Shown one piece after another: positions 52,681 through 61,559 of a stretch of DNA of 64,000 bases. How positions within the stretch are numbered: the stretch's first letter is position 1; each line of letters starts with the position of its first letter. Under the pieces are notes generated by a model, which saw nothing but the letters and a program-made list of their open reading frames with translations, ran no database searches and had not been told where the DNA came from. The DNA is from JACCXG01 sp963750935 (GTDB taxonomy: Bacteria > Acidobacteriota > Vicinamibacteria > Vicinamibacterales > 2-12-FULL-66-21), in contig CAVVSR010000020.1 of NCBI GenBank assembly GCA_963750935.1, forward strand, positions 1-64,000, read 5' to 3'. The translations under genes and the position numbers were made by a program.

Positions 52681-53889
52681 TCAGGAGGCGAGCGCCCGCC
52701 AGGTCCACGTCCAGGTCACGCCTGGCCGGTCCTTGGCGGGCGGGCCCGTGGCGTGCGCGCCAGTCCCGGCGCCCGTCTGGGCCACCGTGTTCGCCTGAAG
52801 ACGGAACACGAAGGTCTCCTGGGTTTCCTCGCAGCGGATCGTGACGTGGCCTTCCGGTGCGGCGGTGTCCGGCCTGTCGCCGGTGTAGCCGAACCAGAGG
52901 CGGACTTCCTGATAGAGCGTCGACGAATGGACCGCGCGCACGCAGGCGCCCGGCGAAATCACCGCATACGGACCGGTCGGACCGTCGGTCACGGTGAAGG
53001 TGAGGTTGCCGCGCCCGAAGATGCGGAACGCCGCGGCGCGGGCGAACGTGCGCTCTACCGCGACGTCGCGAAAGCGAATGAGCCGCTGGGGATTCGCGGT
53101 CTCGTCCACCACGATGCGGGCCGGCAGGGTGTCGTAGCACGGCGGCGCGATCACGGAGGGATGGGCAAATGTTTTCGGCGCGTGCGGGTGCGCCGGCGTC
53201 AGCCACGGGCGCGTCATCAGCTCGGTGGACCACGGCTCGACGAACGTGTCGGCGAGCGTCTCGCCGTGCAGTCCATAGACCCGCGCCGGATCGAGCCGCC
53301 ACGCTTCGCCGGCGCGCGCCTGCCACATCGCGTAGAGCCGGTCGAGGTTGGCGTGCAGCAGCAGGGCCAGCGGATCGTGCAGCGAGTTGTGCGCGTTGAC
53401 CACGGTGCCGCCGAAGTAGACGAAGCGGGCCTGTGCGTGCTTGCGTTCGAGCAGCGCGCTCAGGCGGGCGAACGTCGGCGCGTGAAGGATGACGGTATCG
53501 GGGGCGGCGACGCCGCCCCAGGTCTGCGCGACCGAGATCGCCGCGTCGAACGGAAGCTCGAACTCCGCGCTCGCGACGTCGAACGCCGACATGAACAGAT
53601 CCCGAGAATCCTCGTTCCAGTCCCAATAGTGCAGCGAGAGGTCGGGATCGACCTGCCGTATCAGGTCCTCGAGCCGGTTGCACAGCTCCCGATGCCACGG
53701 CAGGAAGTCCTGCCCCCGGTGATCGTGCTCCAGGCAGTACGCCTGCGCGCGCCGGAACCAGTACTCCGCGCCGCCGCCGTACGGATCCATCCCGCCGTTC
53801 TGGAGCGCCAACAGCGCCCGTGCGAACCGCTGACGCTCTTCCGCTGACACGTTGCGAATATTCCGCCGCACTCCGTCACCTAGTGCCAT
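52681..53889 (-). CDS. Tyrosinase-family (type 3 copper) oxidase
   Basis: 402 residues from the ATG at 53889 (GGGAG eight bases upstream). Copper-A ligands are in EHDHRGQDFLPWHREL and copper-B ligands in NAHNSLHDPL and LLLHANLDRLYAMW, the last being the HANxDR motif of tyrosinases. It should oxidise phenols to quinones with O2. A C-terminal beta domain of about 150 residues (YAVISPGACVRAVHS ...) replaces the usual caddie or capping segment. No signal peptide is visible. Confidence 0.88.
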   Translation of the reverse strand: MALGDGVRRNIRNVSAEERQRFARALLALQNGGMDPYGGGAEYWFRRAQAYCLEHDHRGQDFLPWHRELCNRLEDLIRQVDPDLSLHYWDWNEDSRDLFMSAFDVASAEFELPFDAAISVAQTWGGVAAPDTVILHAPTFARLSALLERKHAQARFVYFGGTVVNAHNSLHDPLALLLHANLDRLYAMWQARAGEAWRLDPARVYGLHGETLADTFVEPWSTELMTRPWLTPAHPHAPKTFAHPSVIAPPCYDTLPARIVVDETANPQRLIRFRDVAVERTFARAAAFRIFGRGNLTFTVTDGPTGPYAVISPGACVRAVHSSTLYQEVRLWFGYTGDRPDTAAPEGHVTIRCEETQETFVFRLQANTVAQTGAGTGAHATGPPAKDRPGVTWTWTWRALAS

Positions 53890-53988
53890 CCCTGACTCTC
53901 CCGTCCTGTGGAAGCCCACCGTCGGTCTCCGATGGTTGGTGTCTGGGGGCGGGCGAACGTTTCACGGTGCGATTCGTCGGTGGCCGCT

Positions 53989-54046
53989 GGCCCCTGTCCC
54001 CCGGCCTCCCGATCCCTGGTCCCCGATCACCAGCCCCCGAGACCGA
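53989..54046. repeat. CCCC-rich heptamer array, family 4 (site H)
   Basis: The sequence is a series of near-7-bp steps: CCCCTGT, CCCCCGG, CCTCCCGA (8), TCCCTGG, TCCCCGA, TCACCAG, CCCCCGA. It lies in the 333-bp divergent gap between the tyrosinase and sigma-factor genes, which otherwise holds no visible gene. Confidence 0.5.
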
Positions 54047-54222
54047 TCACGGCCCGTTGTAACGTTCCCTCTCTCCGATGCACTAAGGGGCTGTAGGGGG
54101 CCAAACGCTGCACGGACAACGCCCGGGAATCACAAAAATGTGGGCGAGACAGGGCCAGCTCAGCTTGAAGGTCGCAGCAGCGGATTGCGAGGCTGCGAGG
54201 ACGCGCCTTATGATGGCGGAGC

Positions 54223-54843
54223 TTGTCTCCCTATCAGACCCGGCACGCGTTCGACGGCGCGTACATCAGTCGGCTTCTCTCACGAGATCCGCATACCGAG
54301 CGGCACTTCACCAAGTACTTCGGCGACCTGCTGGTGCTGAAGCTGCGGGGACGACTGTCCTCGCCGGCCCAGGTAGAAGACGCGCGGCAGGAAACGTTCG
54401 TTCGCGTCCTGACCACGCTCAAGCAGCGCGGCGGCCTCGATCGGCCGGAAACGCTCGGCGCGTTCGTGAACTCGGTCTGCAACAACGTGCTGTTCGAGAT
54501 GTACCGATCGCAGAAGAAGACCGTCCCGGTCCCCGAAGACGCGCCCGAGCAGGCTGACGTCGAAGCGGATGACGCCGAGTCGGTGTTGATGCGAACGGAA
54601 GATACGGAGCGGCTGCGGCGGGCGCTGCATGCCCTGCCGCAAAAGGAACAAGACCTGCTGCGCTGGTGGTTTCTGGAGGAACGCGACAAGGACGAGATCT
54701 GCCGGCGCCTGGAGATCGATCGCGGCTATCTCAGGGTGCTGCTGTTCAGGGCGCGCACAAAGCTGCGTGAGCTTCTCAGCAGACCGCTTGCTTCGCCGGC
54801 GTCGCCCACGTCGACGCCGTCAGGAGAACGAGTTATAGGATGA
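54223..54843 (+). CDS. ECF-like sigma-70 family RNA polymerase sigma factor
   Basis: 206 residues from a TTG at 54223 with GCGGAG just upstream. Region 2 (about 28-95) contains VEDARQETFVRVLTTLKQ, and region 4 (about 140-185) contains LPQKEQDLLRWWF and the helix-turn-helix DEICRRLEIDRGYLRVLL. The linker has an acidic stretch (EDAPEQADVEADDAE). It overlaps the anti-sigma gene by 4 bp, so it is very likely held inactive by that protein. It should direct transcription of the downstream operon or an unlinked regulon. Confidence 0.88.
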   Translation: MSPYQTRHAFDGAYISRLLSRDPHTERHFTKYFGDLLVLKLRGRLSSPAQVEDARQETFVRVLTTLKQRGGLDRPETLGAFVNSVCNNVLFEMYRSQKKTVPVPEDAPEQADVEADDAESVLMRTEDTERLRRALHALPQKEQDLLRWWFLEERDKDEICRRLEIDRGYLRVLLFRARTKLRELLSRPLASPASPTSTPSGERVIG

Positions 54844-55475
54844 CGCATCAGCACGCCATCGAGACGCACGCCGCCGAGCGGTACCTGCTCAATGAGATGC
54901 CGGAACTCGAGCGCTACGCCTTCGAGGAGCACTTCTTCGAATGCGAGGTGTGCGCCGAGGACATGCGTGTGGCGAGCCAGCTGCGCCAGGAGGCGAGCAC
55001 GGTGTTCGCCGGTGCGCCGGCAACCCGCGCCGCCGCGAGGCCGCGCTCGCGTCTCGCGGCGGTGACGTTGCCGTGGGCAGCGGCCGCGGTGCTGGCGATC
55101 GGCGTGGTCTATGGGGTGCAGCGTGCGCCCGGCTTCGGAACTGCCACGCAGGTCCTCGCGCCGGTGGCGCTGCGGCCCGCGACGCGAGGCGCGGTCCCGA
55201 CGGTGACGCTTCCGGAAAGAGACGCCGTCGTGTCCCTGGCGCTCGAAGTCAACCTGGCCGAGGCCGGCGCGCCTCTGACTTACAGCCTGGGCCGCGACGA
55301 CGGCGGGGCCGAGATCGCGAATGGACGCGCCGACGCGCCGGCGCCCGGCATGCCGCTGATCGTCGTGGTTCCTGCCAGCCGTCTGTCGCCGGGCGCGAGT
55401 CATGTCATCCGGGTCGGCCGGCCGGAGAGCCAGGTGCCGCCGCTCGAGTATCGTTTCACTGTGGCGGCACGCTGA
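54840..55475 (+). CDS. Zinc-finger anti-sigma factor, membrane
   Basis: 211 residues. The anti-sigma domain has AAERYLLNEMPELERYAFEEH then FECEVCAEDM, a His-x3-Cys-x2-Cys zinc site of zf-HC2 type. A single membrane helix follows (TLPWAAAAVLAIGVVYGV, about 75-92), then an extracytoplasmic beta-rich domain (100-211). It starts inside the sigma stop codon (ATGA). It would hold the sigma factor at the inner membrane until a signal triggers its cleavage or release. Confidence 0.86.
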   Translation: MTHQHAIETHAAERYLLNEMPELERYAFEEHFFECEVCAEDMRVASQLRQEASTVFAGAPATRAAARPRSRLAAVTLPWAAAAVLAIGVVYGVQRAPGFGTATQVLAPVALRPATRGAVPTVTLPERDAVVSLALEVNLAEAGAPLTYSLGRDDGGAEIANGRADAPAPGMPLIVVVPASRLSPGASHVIRVGRPESQVPPLEYRFTVAAR

Positions 55476-55494
55476 TCACAAGGAGTACTTGCCT

Positions 55495-56337
55495 ATGGAT
55501 ATGGAGCGTCGGTTCGTCTTCCGGGGAAATGCCGCGGTCATCGGCGGTCGGATCAGCAGGCCTCGCGATCTCGTGATCGATGCCACTGGCGCCAGCTCGC
55601 TGACGGTCTCGGGCGGCCTCTCGCAGGGCTCGCTGCCCGCGACCAAGTTCGGAGAATTCGCCCGAGTCGCCTCCGGCGCCACCTCGGCCCAGGGGGTCTT
55701 CGACAGCGGCCGGCTCGCGCGTGAGCTCACGCACGGGCGCGTTCGCGCCGACTCGCTGACGACCACGACGACCGTCAAGGTCGACGTCCGTGAGCTGGTG
55801 GTCGGCTCGGCGCCGGCGCTGCGCATCGAACAGCTCCGCGCGACCATGACCGGCAGCAGCCCGGGCCCCAGCGACGAGCCGGCCCTCAAGCCCAGCGACG
55901 TCCGCATCGCCGGCGTCACCATCGGCGATCACACCCTCGTCGTCGAGCTCGACGCCGCCCTGTTCGCGCGGCTCGCCACCCGGTCGCAGCTGCTCGCTGC
56001 CGCCGACGATCCGAAGTTCACCGAGGAGTATGGGAAGCATTTCCTTATCTCTGCGGCCGACGACGTCAAGGGGACGAGGCGCTCGCTGCTGAAGGCGGAG
56101 GACACGATCTACGGGACGATCGTGCGGCGGCTGCGGTGGAAAGGGAAGCCGTACCCCGACTCGACGATCGATCATCATCTCGTCGTCGCACCGGGATTTG
56201 GCAGAATCTACTTCGGTGAGATCTTCATTTCCTCGCTGTCCCGCCGGCTCACGCTGGTCCGCATGGACCTCGGCTCGCCGATCGGCGGCATGCTCGCCGC
56301 CGGAGAAATCGAGACAAACGGCTCCTGGTACCCATAG
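55495..56337 (+). CDS. Conserved-looking protein of unknown function (sigma/CHAT operon)
   Basis: 280 residues with no signal peptide, no membrane segment and no recognised domain. AAGGAG lies ten bases before the ATG at 55495. It has an unusually regular beta-strand character (FVFRGNAAVIGG, LTVSGGLSQGSLPATKF) and a basic stretch (RRLRWKGKPYP) near 220. It sits between the anti-sigma gene (19 bp) and the CHAT protein (46 bp) and so is a candidate substrate or partner. No function is claimed. Confidence 0.7.
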   Translation: MDMERRFVFRGNAAVIGGRISRPRDLVIDATGASSLTVSGGLSQGSLPATKFGEFARVASGATSAQGVFDSGRLARELTHGRVRADSLTTTTTVKVDVRELVVGSAPALRIEQLRATMTGSSPGPSDEPALKPSDVRIAGVTIGDHTLVVELDAALFARLATRSQLLAAADDPKFTEEYGKHFLISAADDVKGTRRSLLKAEDTIYGTIVRRLRWKGKPYPDSTIDHHLVVAPGFGRIYFGEIFISSLSRRLTLVRMDLGSPIGGMLAAGEIETNGSWYP

Positions 56338-56383
56338 GCGGCTGACGTCGCCGCCCGCGGCCGCGCCCCGTCTGGGCATCGCG

Positions 56384-58822
56384 ATGGTTCTCGCGTGCCT
56401 GATCGGATGCGCCGACCAGGGGCGACGGATCGACCAGCTCTACGACGCCGCGCGGCACGATGTCTGGCGCGGCGCGCTGGCCCAGGCCACGGCACGCGTC
56501 GACGAGGCCGAGGCCGCGCTCGGCGCCGACCGCGGCGAGCGGTGGTGGAAGCTGCGGCTGCTGCGCGCCGAGATCCTGGTGCTGAAGCGCGAGATCGCAC
56601 CGGCACGGGCGCTCCTCGAGCCCGCCCCTCCTGCCACGCCGGCGCTGGCTCCCGCCGCCGCCCGCCGTACGTATCTCCTCGCACAATCGCTGCTGGCCGA
56701 AGGCAAGCTGCCGGACGCGATTGGTCTGCTCGGCGAGGCCCGGCAACAGGCCGCGGCCGCGTCCGCCGACGAAGTCCTTCTCGACATCGACGTGCTCCAT
56801 GGCCAGGCGCTGCTCCGGAGCCGCCGGTGGGCGGAAGCCGATGCGCTGCTGCAGGACGCGATCGTCCGCGCCCAGGCACGCGGTGATACCTACCGTCGCG
56901 CCGCGGCGCTCGTGAACCTGGGTATGGGCCGCGTCATACGCAGCCGCTTCGACGAGGCGCTCCCGTACTTCGAGACCGTGCTCGAGATGAAGCCGATCGA
57001 GGACTACACGGTCTACGGCACGGCGTTGACGAACGCCGGCTTGTGTTACGCAAGGCTCGGCCAGTTCGAGCAGGCGATTGCCGCGCAAACACGCGCGGTC
57101 AGCGGCCACGAGAAACGCGGCGCGACCACGTATCTCGAGCAGGCACTCGGCGAGCTGGGCAACACGCACATGCTGCAAGGGAAGCCGCGCGAAGGGCTCA
57201 CGCACCTGTCGCGCGCCTACGAGGTCGCGACGGCAGCGAAGCTCGACGCCGACGCCGCGGTGTGGGCGGGGAACGTCGCCGTCGCGGCGGTCGAGCTCGG
57301 CGACCTGGATCACGCCGATCGCTTCAACCGCGAAGCGATCCGGCTCAAGGCCGCGTCGAAAGGCAACACCCTCTGGAACACCCTCAATGCCGCCTCGATC
57401 GCCGCCGGCCGCGGCAAGCGTGATGAGGCGAAGGTCCTGTTTACAGAAGCGTTGCAGGCGTCCGGGAGCGAGCCGGCGGCGCGCTGGGAAGCGCACGCCG
57501 GGCTGGCGAACACGCTGCTGGCCGCCGGGGACGGGGCCCGGGCAACCGTTCACTTCGAGGCCGCGCTGGGCACGATCCGCGGTGTCCGCGCCGAGCTGCT
57601 GAAGCCCGAATATCGCCTGACGTTCCTGACCCGCGTCATCCGCTTCTATCAGCAGTACGTCGACACGCTGGTGCGGGCCGGATCGCTCGATCGCGCGCTG
57701 CTGGTGTCGGATTCGAGCCGTGCCGTGGTTCTCGCCGAGCGGATGGGCAGCGGAGGTGTGGTCCGCCCGGCGCCCCCGGTCACCGCCGATCGCCTGGTGA
57801 CCGCGGCCGGGCGTTCGCGCACGATCTGGCTCGCGTACTGGCTGGCGCCGGCCGGATCGCACGTCTGGGTCGTCACCGGCTCCGGCATCCATCACGCCCC
57901 GCTGCCGCCGGCCGCGGATATCGACCGGCTGGTGCAGCGCTATCGCACGCTGGTCGAGGGATCGTCCGCCGATCCGCTCGGCGATCCGGCCGGCGCCGCG
58001 CTGTATGGCGCGCTCATCGCGCCGATCAGCCGCCACATCCCGCCTGGCGCCTCCGTACGCATCGTCGCCGACGGCACCCTGCACGGCGTGAACTTCGAGA
58101 CGCTGCCGGTCGACGGCGGCGCGCGGCGCTACTGGATCGAGGACGTGACGGTGGCGGTGGCACCCTCGCTGGCGCTGCTGGCACACGGCAGCGCGAAGGA
58201 ACCGGACGCGGCCCGGTCGCTGCTGCTGGTCGGCGATCCGACGCCGCGGCTGCGTGAGTTTCCCAGGCTCGGCTACGCGCAAATCGAGATGGGCGCGGTG
58301 TCGAAGCATTTCGACCCGCAGCGCATCGCCCGCTATGAAGGCGACCGCGCCTCGCCGGCCGAGTACCTCGCCGCCCAGCCGGAACGCTACTCGGTGATTC
58401 ACTTCACCGCCCACGGCGCCGCCAACCGCACCAGCCCCCTCGACTCCGCGGTCATCCTCGCCGGCCCGCCTGGCGCCGACAAGCTCTATGCGCGCGACGT
58501 GGCGGAACGGCTGCTGCGCGCCGACCTGGTGACCATCTCGGCGTGTCGCAGCGCCGGCGACCGCGCCGTCGCCGGCGAAGGCCTGATCGGCTTTTCCTGG
58601 GCCTTCCTCAGGGCCGGCGCGCGGCAGGTCGTGGCCGGGCTGTGGGACGTCGACGATCAGTCGACGGCGCGGCTGATGGACGGGCTCTACGCCGGCATGG
58701 CGCGCGGCGAGAGTCCCGTGGACGCGCTGCGCGCCGCGAAGCTGTCGCTGATGCGTCAGGGCGGCCACCTCGCCCGGCCCTACTACTGGGGCCCCTTCGA
58801 GCTCTTCACGATCACGCCGTGA
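56384..58822 (+). CDS. TPR-CHAT protein (caspase-like protease), probable lipoprotein
   Basis: 812 residues from the ATG at 56384 (an earlier upstream start is not visible in frame). The N-terminus (VLACLIGC) looks like a short lipobox signal. TPR repeats fill about residues 40-400, with regular helix pairs such as AAALVNLGMGRVIRSRFDEA and ALTNAGLCYARLGQFEQAI. The CHAT domain spans about 520-812 and keeps both catalytic residues: His677 in HFTAHG and Cys721 in SACRSAG. It should be a cysteine protease acting near the membrane. It closes the sigma/anti-sigma operon. Confidence 0.87.
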   Translation: MVLACLIGCADQGRRIDQLYDAARHDVWRGALAQATARVDEAEAALGADRGERWWKLRLLRAEILVLKREIAPARALLEPAPPATPALAPAAARRTYLLAQSLLAEGKLPDAIGLLGEARQQAAAASADEVLLDIDVLHGQALLRSRRWAEADALLQDAIVRAQARGDTYRRAAALVNLGMGRVIRSRFDEALPYFETVLEMKPIEDYTVYGTALTNAGLCYARLGQFEQAIAAQTRAVSGHEKRGATTYLEQALGELGNTHMLQGKPREGLTHLSRAYEVATAAKLDADAAVWAGNVAVAAVELGDLDHADRFNREAIRLKAASKGNTLWNTLNAASIAAGRGKRDEAKVLFTEALQASGSEPAARWEAHAGLANTLLAAGDGARATVHFEAALGTIRGVRAELLKPEYRLTFLTRVIRFYQQYVDTLVRAGSLDRALLVSDSSRAVVLAERMGSGGVVRPAPPVTADRLVTAAGRSRTIWLAYWLAPAGSHVWVVTGSGIHHAPLPPAADIDRLVQRYRTLVEGSSADPLGDPAGAALYGALIAPISRHIPPGASVRIVADGTLHGVNFETLPVDGGARRYWIEDVTVAVAPSLALLAHGSAKEPDAARSLLLVGDPTPRLREFPRLGYAQIEMGAVSKHFDPQRIARYEGDRASPAEYLAAQPERYSVIHFTAHGAANRTSPLDSAVILAGPPGADKLYARDVAERLLRADLVTISACRSAGDRAVAGEGLIGFSWAFLRAGARQVVAGLWDVDDQSTARLMDGLYAGMARGESPVDALRAAKLSLMRQGGHLARPYYWGPFELFTITP

Positions 58823-58869
58823 CCGGCGCGCCGCGGCGATTCCAGCCGGCCGCATGCTAGCGTAGGGAG

Positions 58870-60438
58870 ATGCGGTCCCTTCGGTTCGACAATGCCTTCG
58901 TGCGCGATCTGCCGGGCGATCCGGACGCCAATCCGTCTCCCCGCTATGTGCGCGGCGCGTTGTTCTCGCGCGTCTCTCCGACACCCGTCGCCGACCCGAA
59001 GGTGATCGCGTACTCGCGCGAAGTGGCCGAGCTCGTCGGCCTCGATCGCGCCGACGTCGAGTCCGCGGAGTTCGCGCAGGTCTTCGGCGGCAACGCCATC
59101 GTCAGCGGAATGGAGCCCTATGCGGCCAACTACGGCGGCCATCAGTTCGGCCAGTGGGCGGGTCAGCTCGGAGACGGCCGCGCGATCACCCTGGGCGAGG
59201 TGATCAACGAACGTGGCGAGCGCTGGGAGCTGCAGCTGAAGGGCGCCGGCGGCACGCCATATTCGCGCAGCGCCGACGGGCGCGCCGTCCTGCGTTCGTC
59301 GGTCCGCGAATTCCTCTGCAGCGAGGCCATGCATCATCTCGGCGTGCCGACGACGCGCGCGTTGAGCCTGGTGACGACGGGCGAGCGGGTGATGCGCGAC
59401 ATGTTCTACGACGGTGACCCCAAGCTCGAGCCGGGCGCCATCGTCTGCCGGGTCGCGCCGTCGTTCATCCGGTTCGGGAACTTCGAGCTGCCGGCGTCGC
59501 GCCAGGACGTCGCCCTCCTCGAGCAGCTGGTCGAGTTCACGATCGGCCGGGACTTTCCGGAACTGACGCGCCTCGCGCCCGATCCGGCCGAGCGGCGGGC
59601 CGAGTGGTTCGGCCAGGTCTGCGAGCGTACCGCCGTCATGATCGCGCACTGGATGCGCGTCGGCTTCGTCCACGGCGTGATGAACACCGACAACATGTCG
59701 ATCCTCGGCCTGACCATCGATTACGGGCCGTATGGCTGGATCGACAACTTCGACCCGCACTGGACGCCGAACACGACCGACGCCTCGGGCCGCCGCTATC
59801 GCTTCGGCGCGCAGGAACAGGTCGCCTACTGGAATCTCGGACGGCTCGCCCAGGCGCTGGTGCCGGTGTTCGCGTCGATCGAGCCGCTGCAGGCCGGCCT
59901 CGAGCGCTACATCGCGACGCTCGATCGCCAGTCGCGCCTCACCGTCGCGGCCAAGCTCGGTCTCGCCGACTGCCGCGATGACGACGCCGCGCTGATGCAG
60001 ACGCTCCAGCCGCTGCTGCACGAGGCCGAAGTGGACATGACGTTGTTCTTCCGCGCCCTCGCCGACGTGGACGTCGACGCGCCCGACCTGGCGCCGCTTC
60101 GTCCCGCGTTCTATGACGACGCCCGCATGCGCGATGCGGAGCCGCGGTTCCTCGACTGGCTCGCGCGTTACGCCGCGCGGGTGAAGCAGGACGGCCTTCC
60201 GGCCGCCACTCGACGTCAGTACATGCACGCCGTCAATCCGCGCTACGTCCTGCGCAACTACCTCGCGCAGCAGGTCATCGATCGCGCCGAGCAGGGCGAT
60301 CCGTCAGGCATCTCCGAGATCCTGGACGTCCTCAGGCATCCGTACGACGACCAGCCGGGAGCCGACGCCTACGCAGAGCGCCGTCCGGACTGGGCCCGCA
60401 ACCGGGCCGGCTGCTCGATGCTGTCGTGCAGCTCGTGA
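58870..60438 (+). CDS. selO: SelO protein adenylyltransferase (AMPylase)
   Basis: 522 residues, full length. Signatures: YGGHQFGQWAGQLGDGRA, LQLKGAGGTPYSRSADGRA, VREFLCSEAMHHLGVPTTRA and a pseudokinase-like HGVMNTDNMSI. It ends in the conserved LSCSS; bacteria carry Cys where eukaryotes have selenocysteine. It transfers AMP from ATP to Ser, Thr or Tyr of target proteins, mostly under oxidative stress. Convergent with the amidohydrolase gene. Confidence 0.95.
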   Translation: MRSLRFDNAFVRDLPGDPDANPSPRYVRGALFSRVSPTPVADPKVIAYSREVAELVGLDRADVESAEFAQVFGGNAIVSGMEPYAANYGGHQFGQWAGQLGDGRAITLGEVINERGERWELQLKGAGGTPYSRSADGRAVLRSSVREFLCSEAMHHLGVPTTRALSLVTTGERVMRDMFYDGDPKLEPGAIVCRVAPSFIRFGNFELPASRQDVALLEQLVEFTIGRDFPELTRLAPDPAERRAEWFGQVCERTAVMIAHWMRVGFVHGVMNTDNMSILGLTIDYGPYGWIDNFDPHWTPNTTDASGRRYRFGAQEQVAYWNLGRLAQALVPVFASIEPLQAGLERYIATLDRQSRLTVAAKLGLADCRDDDAALMQTLQPLLHEAEVDMTLFFRALADVDVDAPDLAPLRPAFYDDARMRDAEPRFLDWLARYAARVKQDGLPAATRRQYMHAVNPRYVLRNYLAQQVIDRAEQGDPSGISEILDVLRHPYDDQPGADAYAERRPDWARNRAGCSMLSCSS

Positions 60439-60556
60439 TCACGTGCGACGTGCTTCTAGAAAGAGAGAACAAGCCGTGTCAATTCCCAACTCCCAACTCC
60501 CAACTCCCAAAGTGGACAGGTTTGGAAGTTGGAGGTTGGGGATTGGGAGTTGACGT
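60436..60556. repeat. Heptamer elements, families 2 and 3 (site F)
   Basis: TGATCACGTGCGACGTGCTT at 60436-60455 is a short family-2 copy. At 60483-60510 four TCCCAAC-type units follow in tandem (CCCAACTCCCAACTCCC). From 60529 the reverse complement is present in degenerate form (TTTGGAAGTTGGAGGTTGG, then ATTGGGAGTTGA), giving an imperfect palindrome. The site lies between the convergent selO and amidohydrolase genes and contains no gene. Confidence 0.85.
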
Positions 60557-60578
60557 GCTGGGTTTTCCAGCAGCGCGC

Positions 60579-61526
60579 TTAAAGGCGGAACAGCTTGCGG
60601 GCGTTGTCGAAGAGGAGCTTGCGTTCGATGGCGGGCGTCTGCGCGAGGCGGCGGATGACGGCGATCGTCTGGGCCCCGATGCACTTGGGGCCGCCGCCGT
60701 CGTGGTCGTTGCAGTCGCTGCCGTAGAGCAGCTTGTCCTGATGGCGGGTGAGGAAGTCGCGCGTGAAGTCCTCGTCGCGGGTCAGCGCGTTCTGGCCTGA
60801 GCCTGCCGACAGATCCCCATACATGTTCGCGTAGTCGCTCAGGTACCGGTCGGTCAGGCCGCCGCGGGTGACCGGACCCTTGGGGTAGAGCACGCTCTGA
60901 TCGGCGTGCTGCTTGTCGATGTTGGCCCACCACGTCTGGGCGTGGCCGATGAAGGTGACCTTCGGGTACTTCTCGAGCATCTTGTGGAAGCGCTCGAAGC
61001 CGTAGTTGTACATCTTGAACTGCCAGTGCATCAGCACCGGCACGTCGTGCGCCTCGGCGAGCTGGTAGAGCCGCTGCATCTCGGGCGCGTCGCACTCGAT
61101 GCCGAACTTCTGTTCGCCGATCAGCACCGCGCCGCGCTTCAGGTAGCGCTCGATCTCCTGGCGCGCACCCTGCGCGTCCGGAACCTCGTTGGCCCCGAAG
61201 ACATACGCTCCCGGATGCCTCCGCGCGAAGTCGGCGCACGCCTCGTTGCCCAGCGCCTGCGCCTGCAGTCCGTTCGCCGTGCCCTGGTGGGTTGTCGCGG
61301 TCGTCATCGGCCGGCCTGCCGGCAGCAGGATAGTGCGGGTGATCCCCATCGCGCGCTGATGGGCGAGCAGGACCGCGTCTGGCCGGCCGGTGTAACCGAC
61401 GTGCTGGTGGATGTCTATAATCGGCGGCGACGGCGGCGGCGTCTGCTGAAACGCCTGGCCGCCGGCCGCCAGGCCGAGCACGGCCAGTCCAGACGTGGCC
61501 AGGAAGTCGCGGCGCGATTCGATCAC
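60579..61526 (-). CDS. Amidohydrolase-family protein with Tat signal
   Basis: 315 residues from the GTG at 61526. A Tat signal (SRRDFLATSGLAVLGLAAGG) precedes the metallo-hydrolase barrel: IDIHQHVGY (metal-binding His pair), LMHWQF, FIGHAQ and a C-terminal LLYGSDCND with the final Asp. This is the amidohydrolase_2 (uronate isomerase-like) class. It probably cleaves a lactone, cyclic amide or carboxyl group in the periplasm. It is divergent from a DUF7133 gene with only 33 bp between them. Confidence 0.86.
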   Translation of the reverse strand: MIESRRDFLATSGLAVLGLAAGGQAFQQTPPPSPPIIDIHQHVGYTGRPDAVLLAHQRAMGITRTILLPAGRPMTTATTHQGTANGLQAQALGNEACADFARRHPGAYVFGANEVPDAQGARQEIERYLKRGAVLIGEQKFGIECDAPEMQRLYQLAEAHDVPVLMHWQFKMYNYGFERFHKMLEKYPKVTFIGHAQTWWANIDKQHADQSVLYPKGPVTRGGLTDRYLSDYANMYGDLSAGSGQNALTRDEDFTRDFLTRHQDKLLYGSDCNDHDGGGPKCIGAQTIAVIRRLAQTPAIERKLLFDNARKLFRL

Positions 61527-61559
61527 GCCAGTATTCTGCACGAAAGAGACGTAGCCGCC

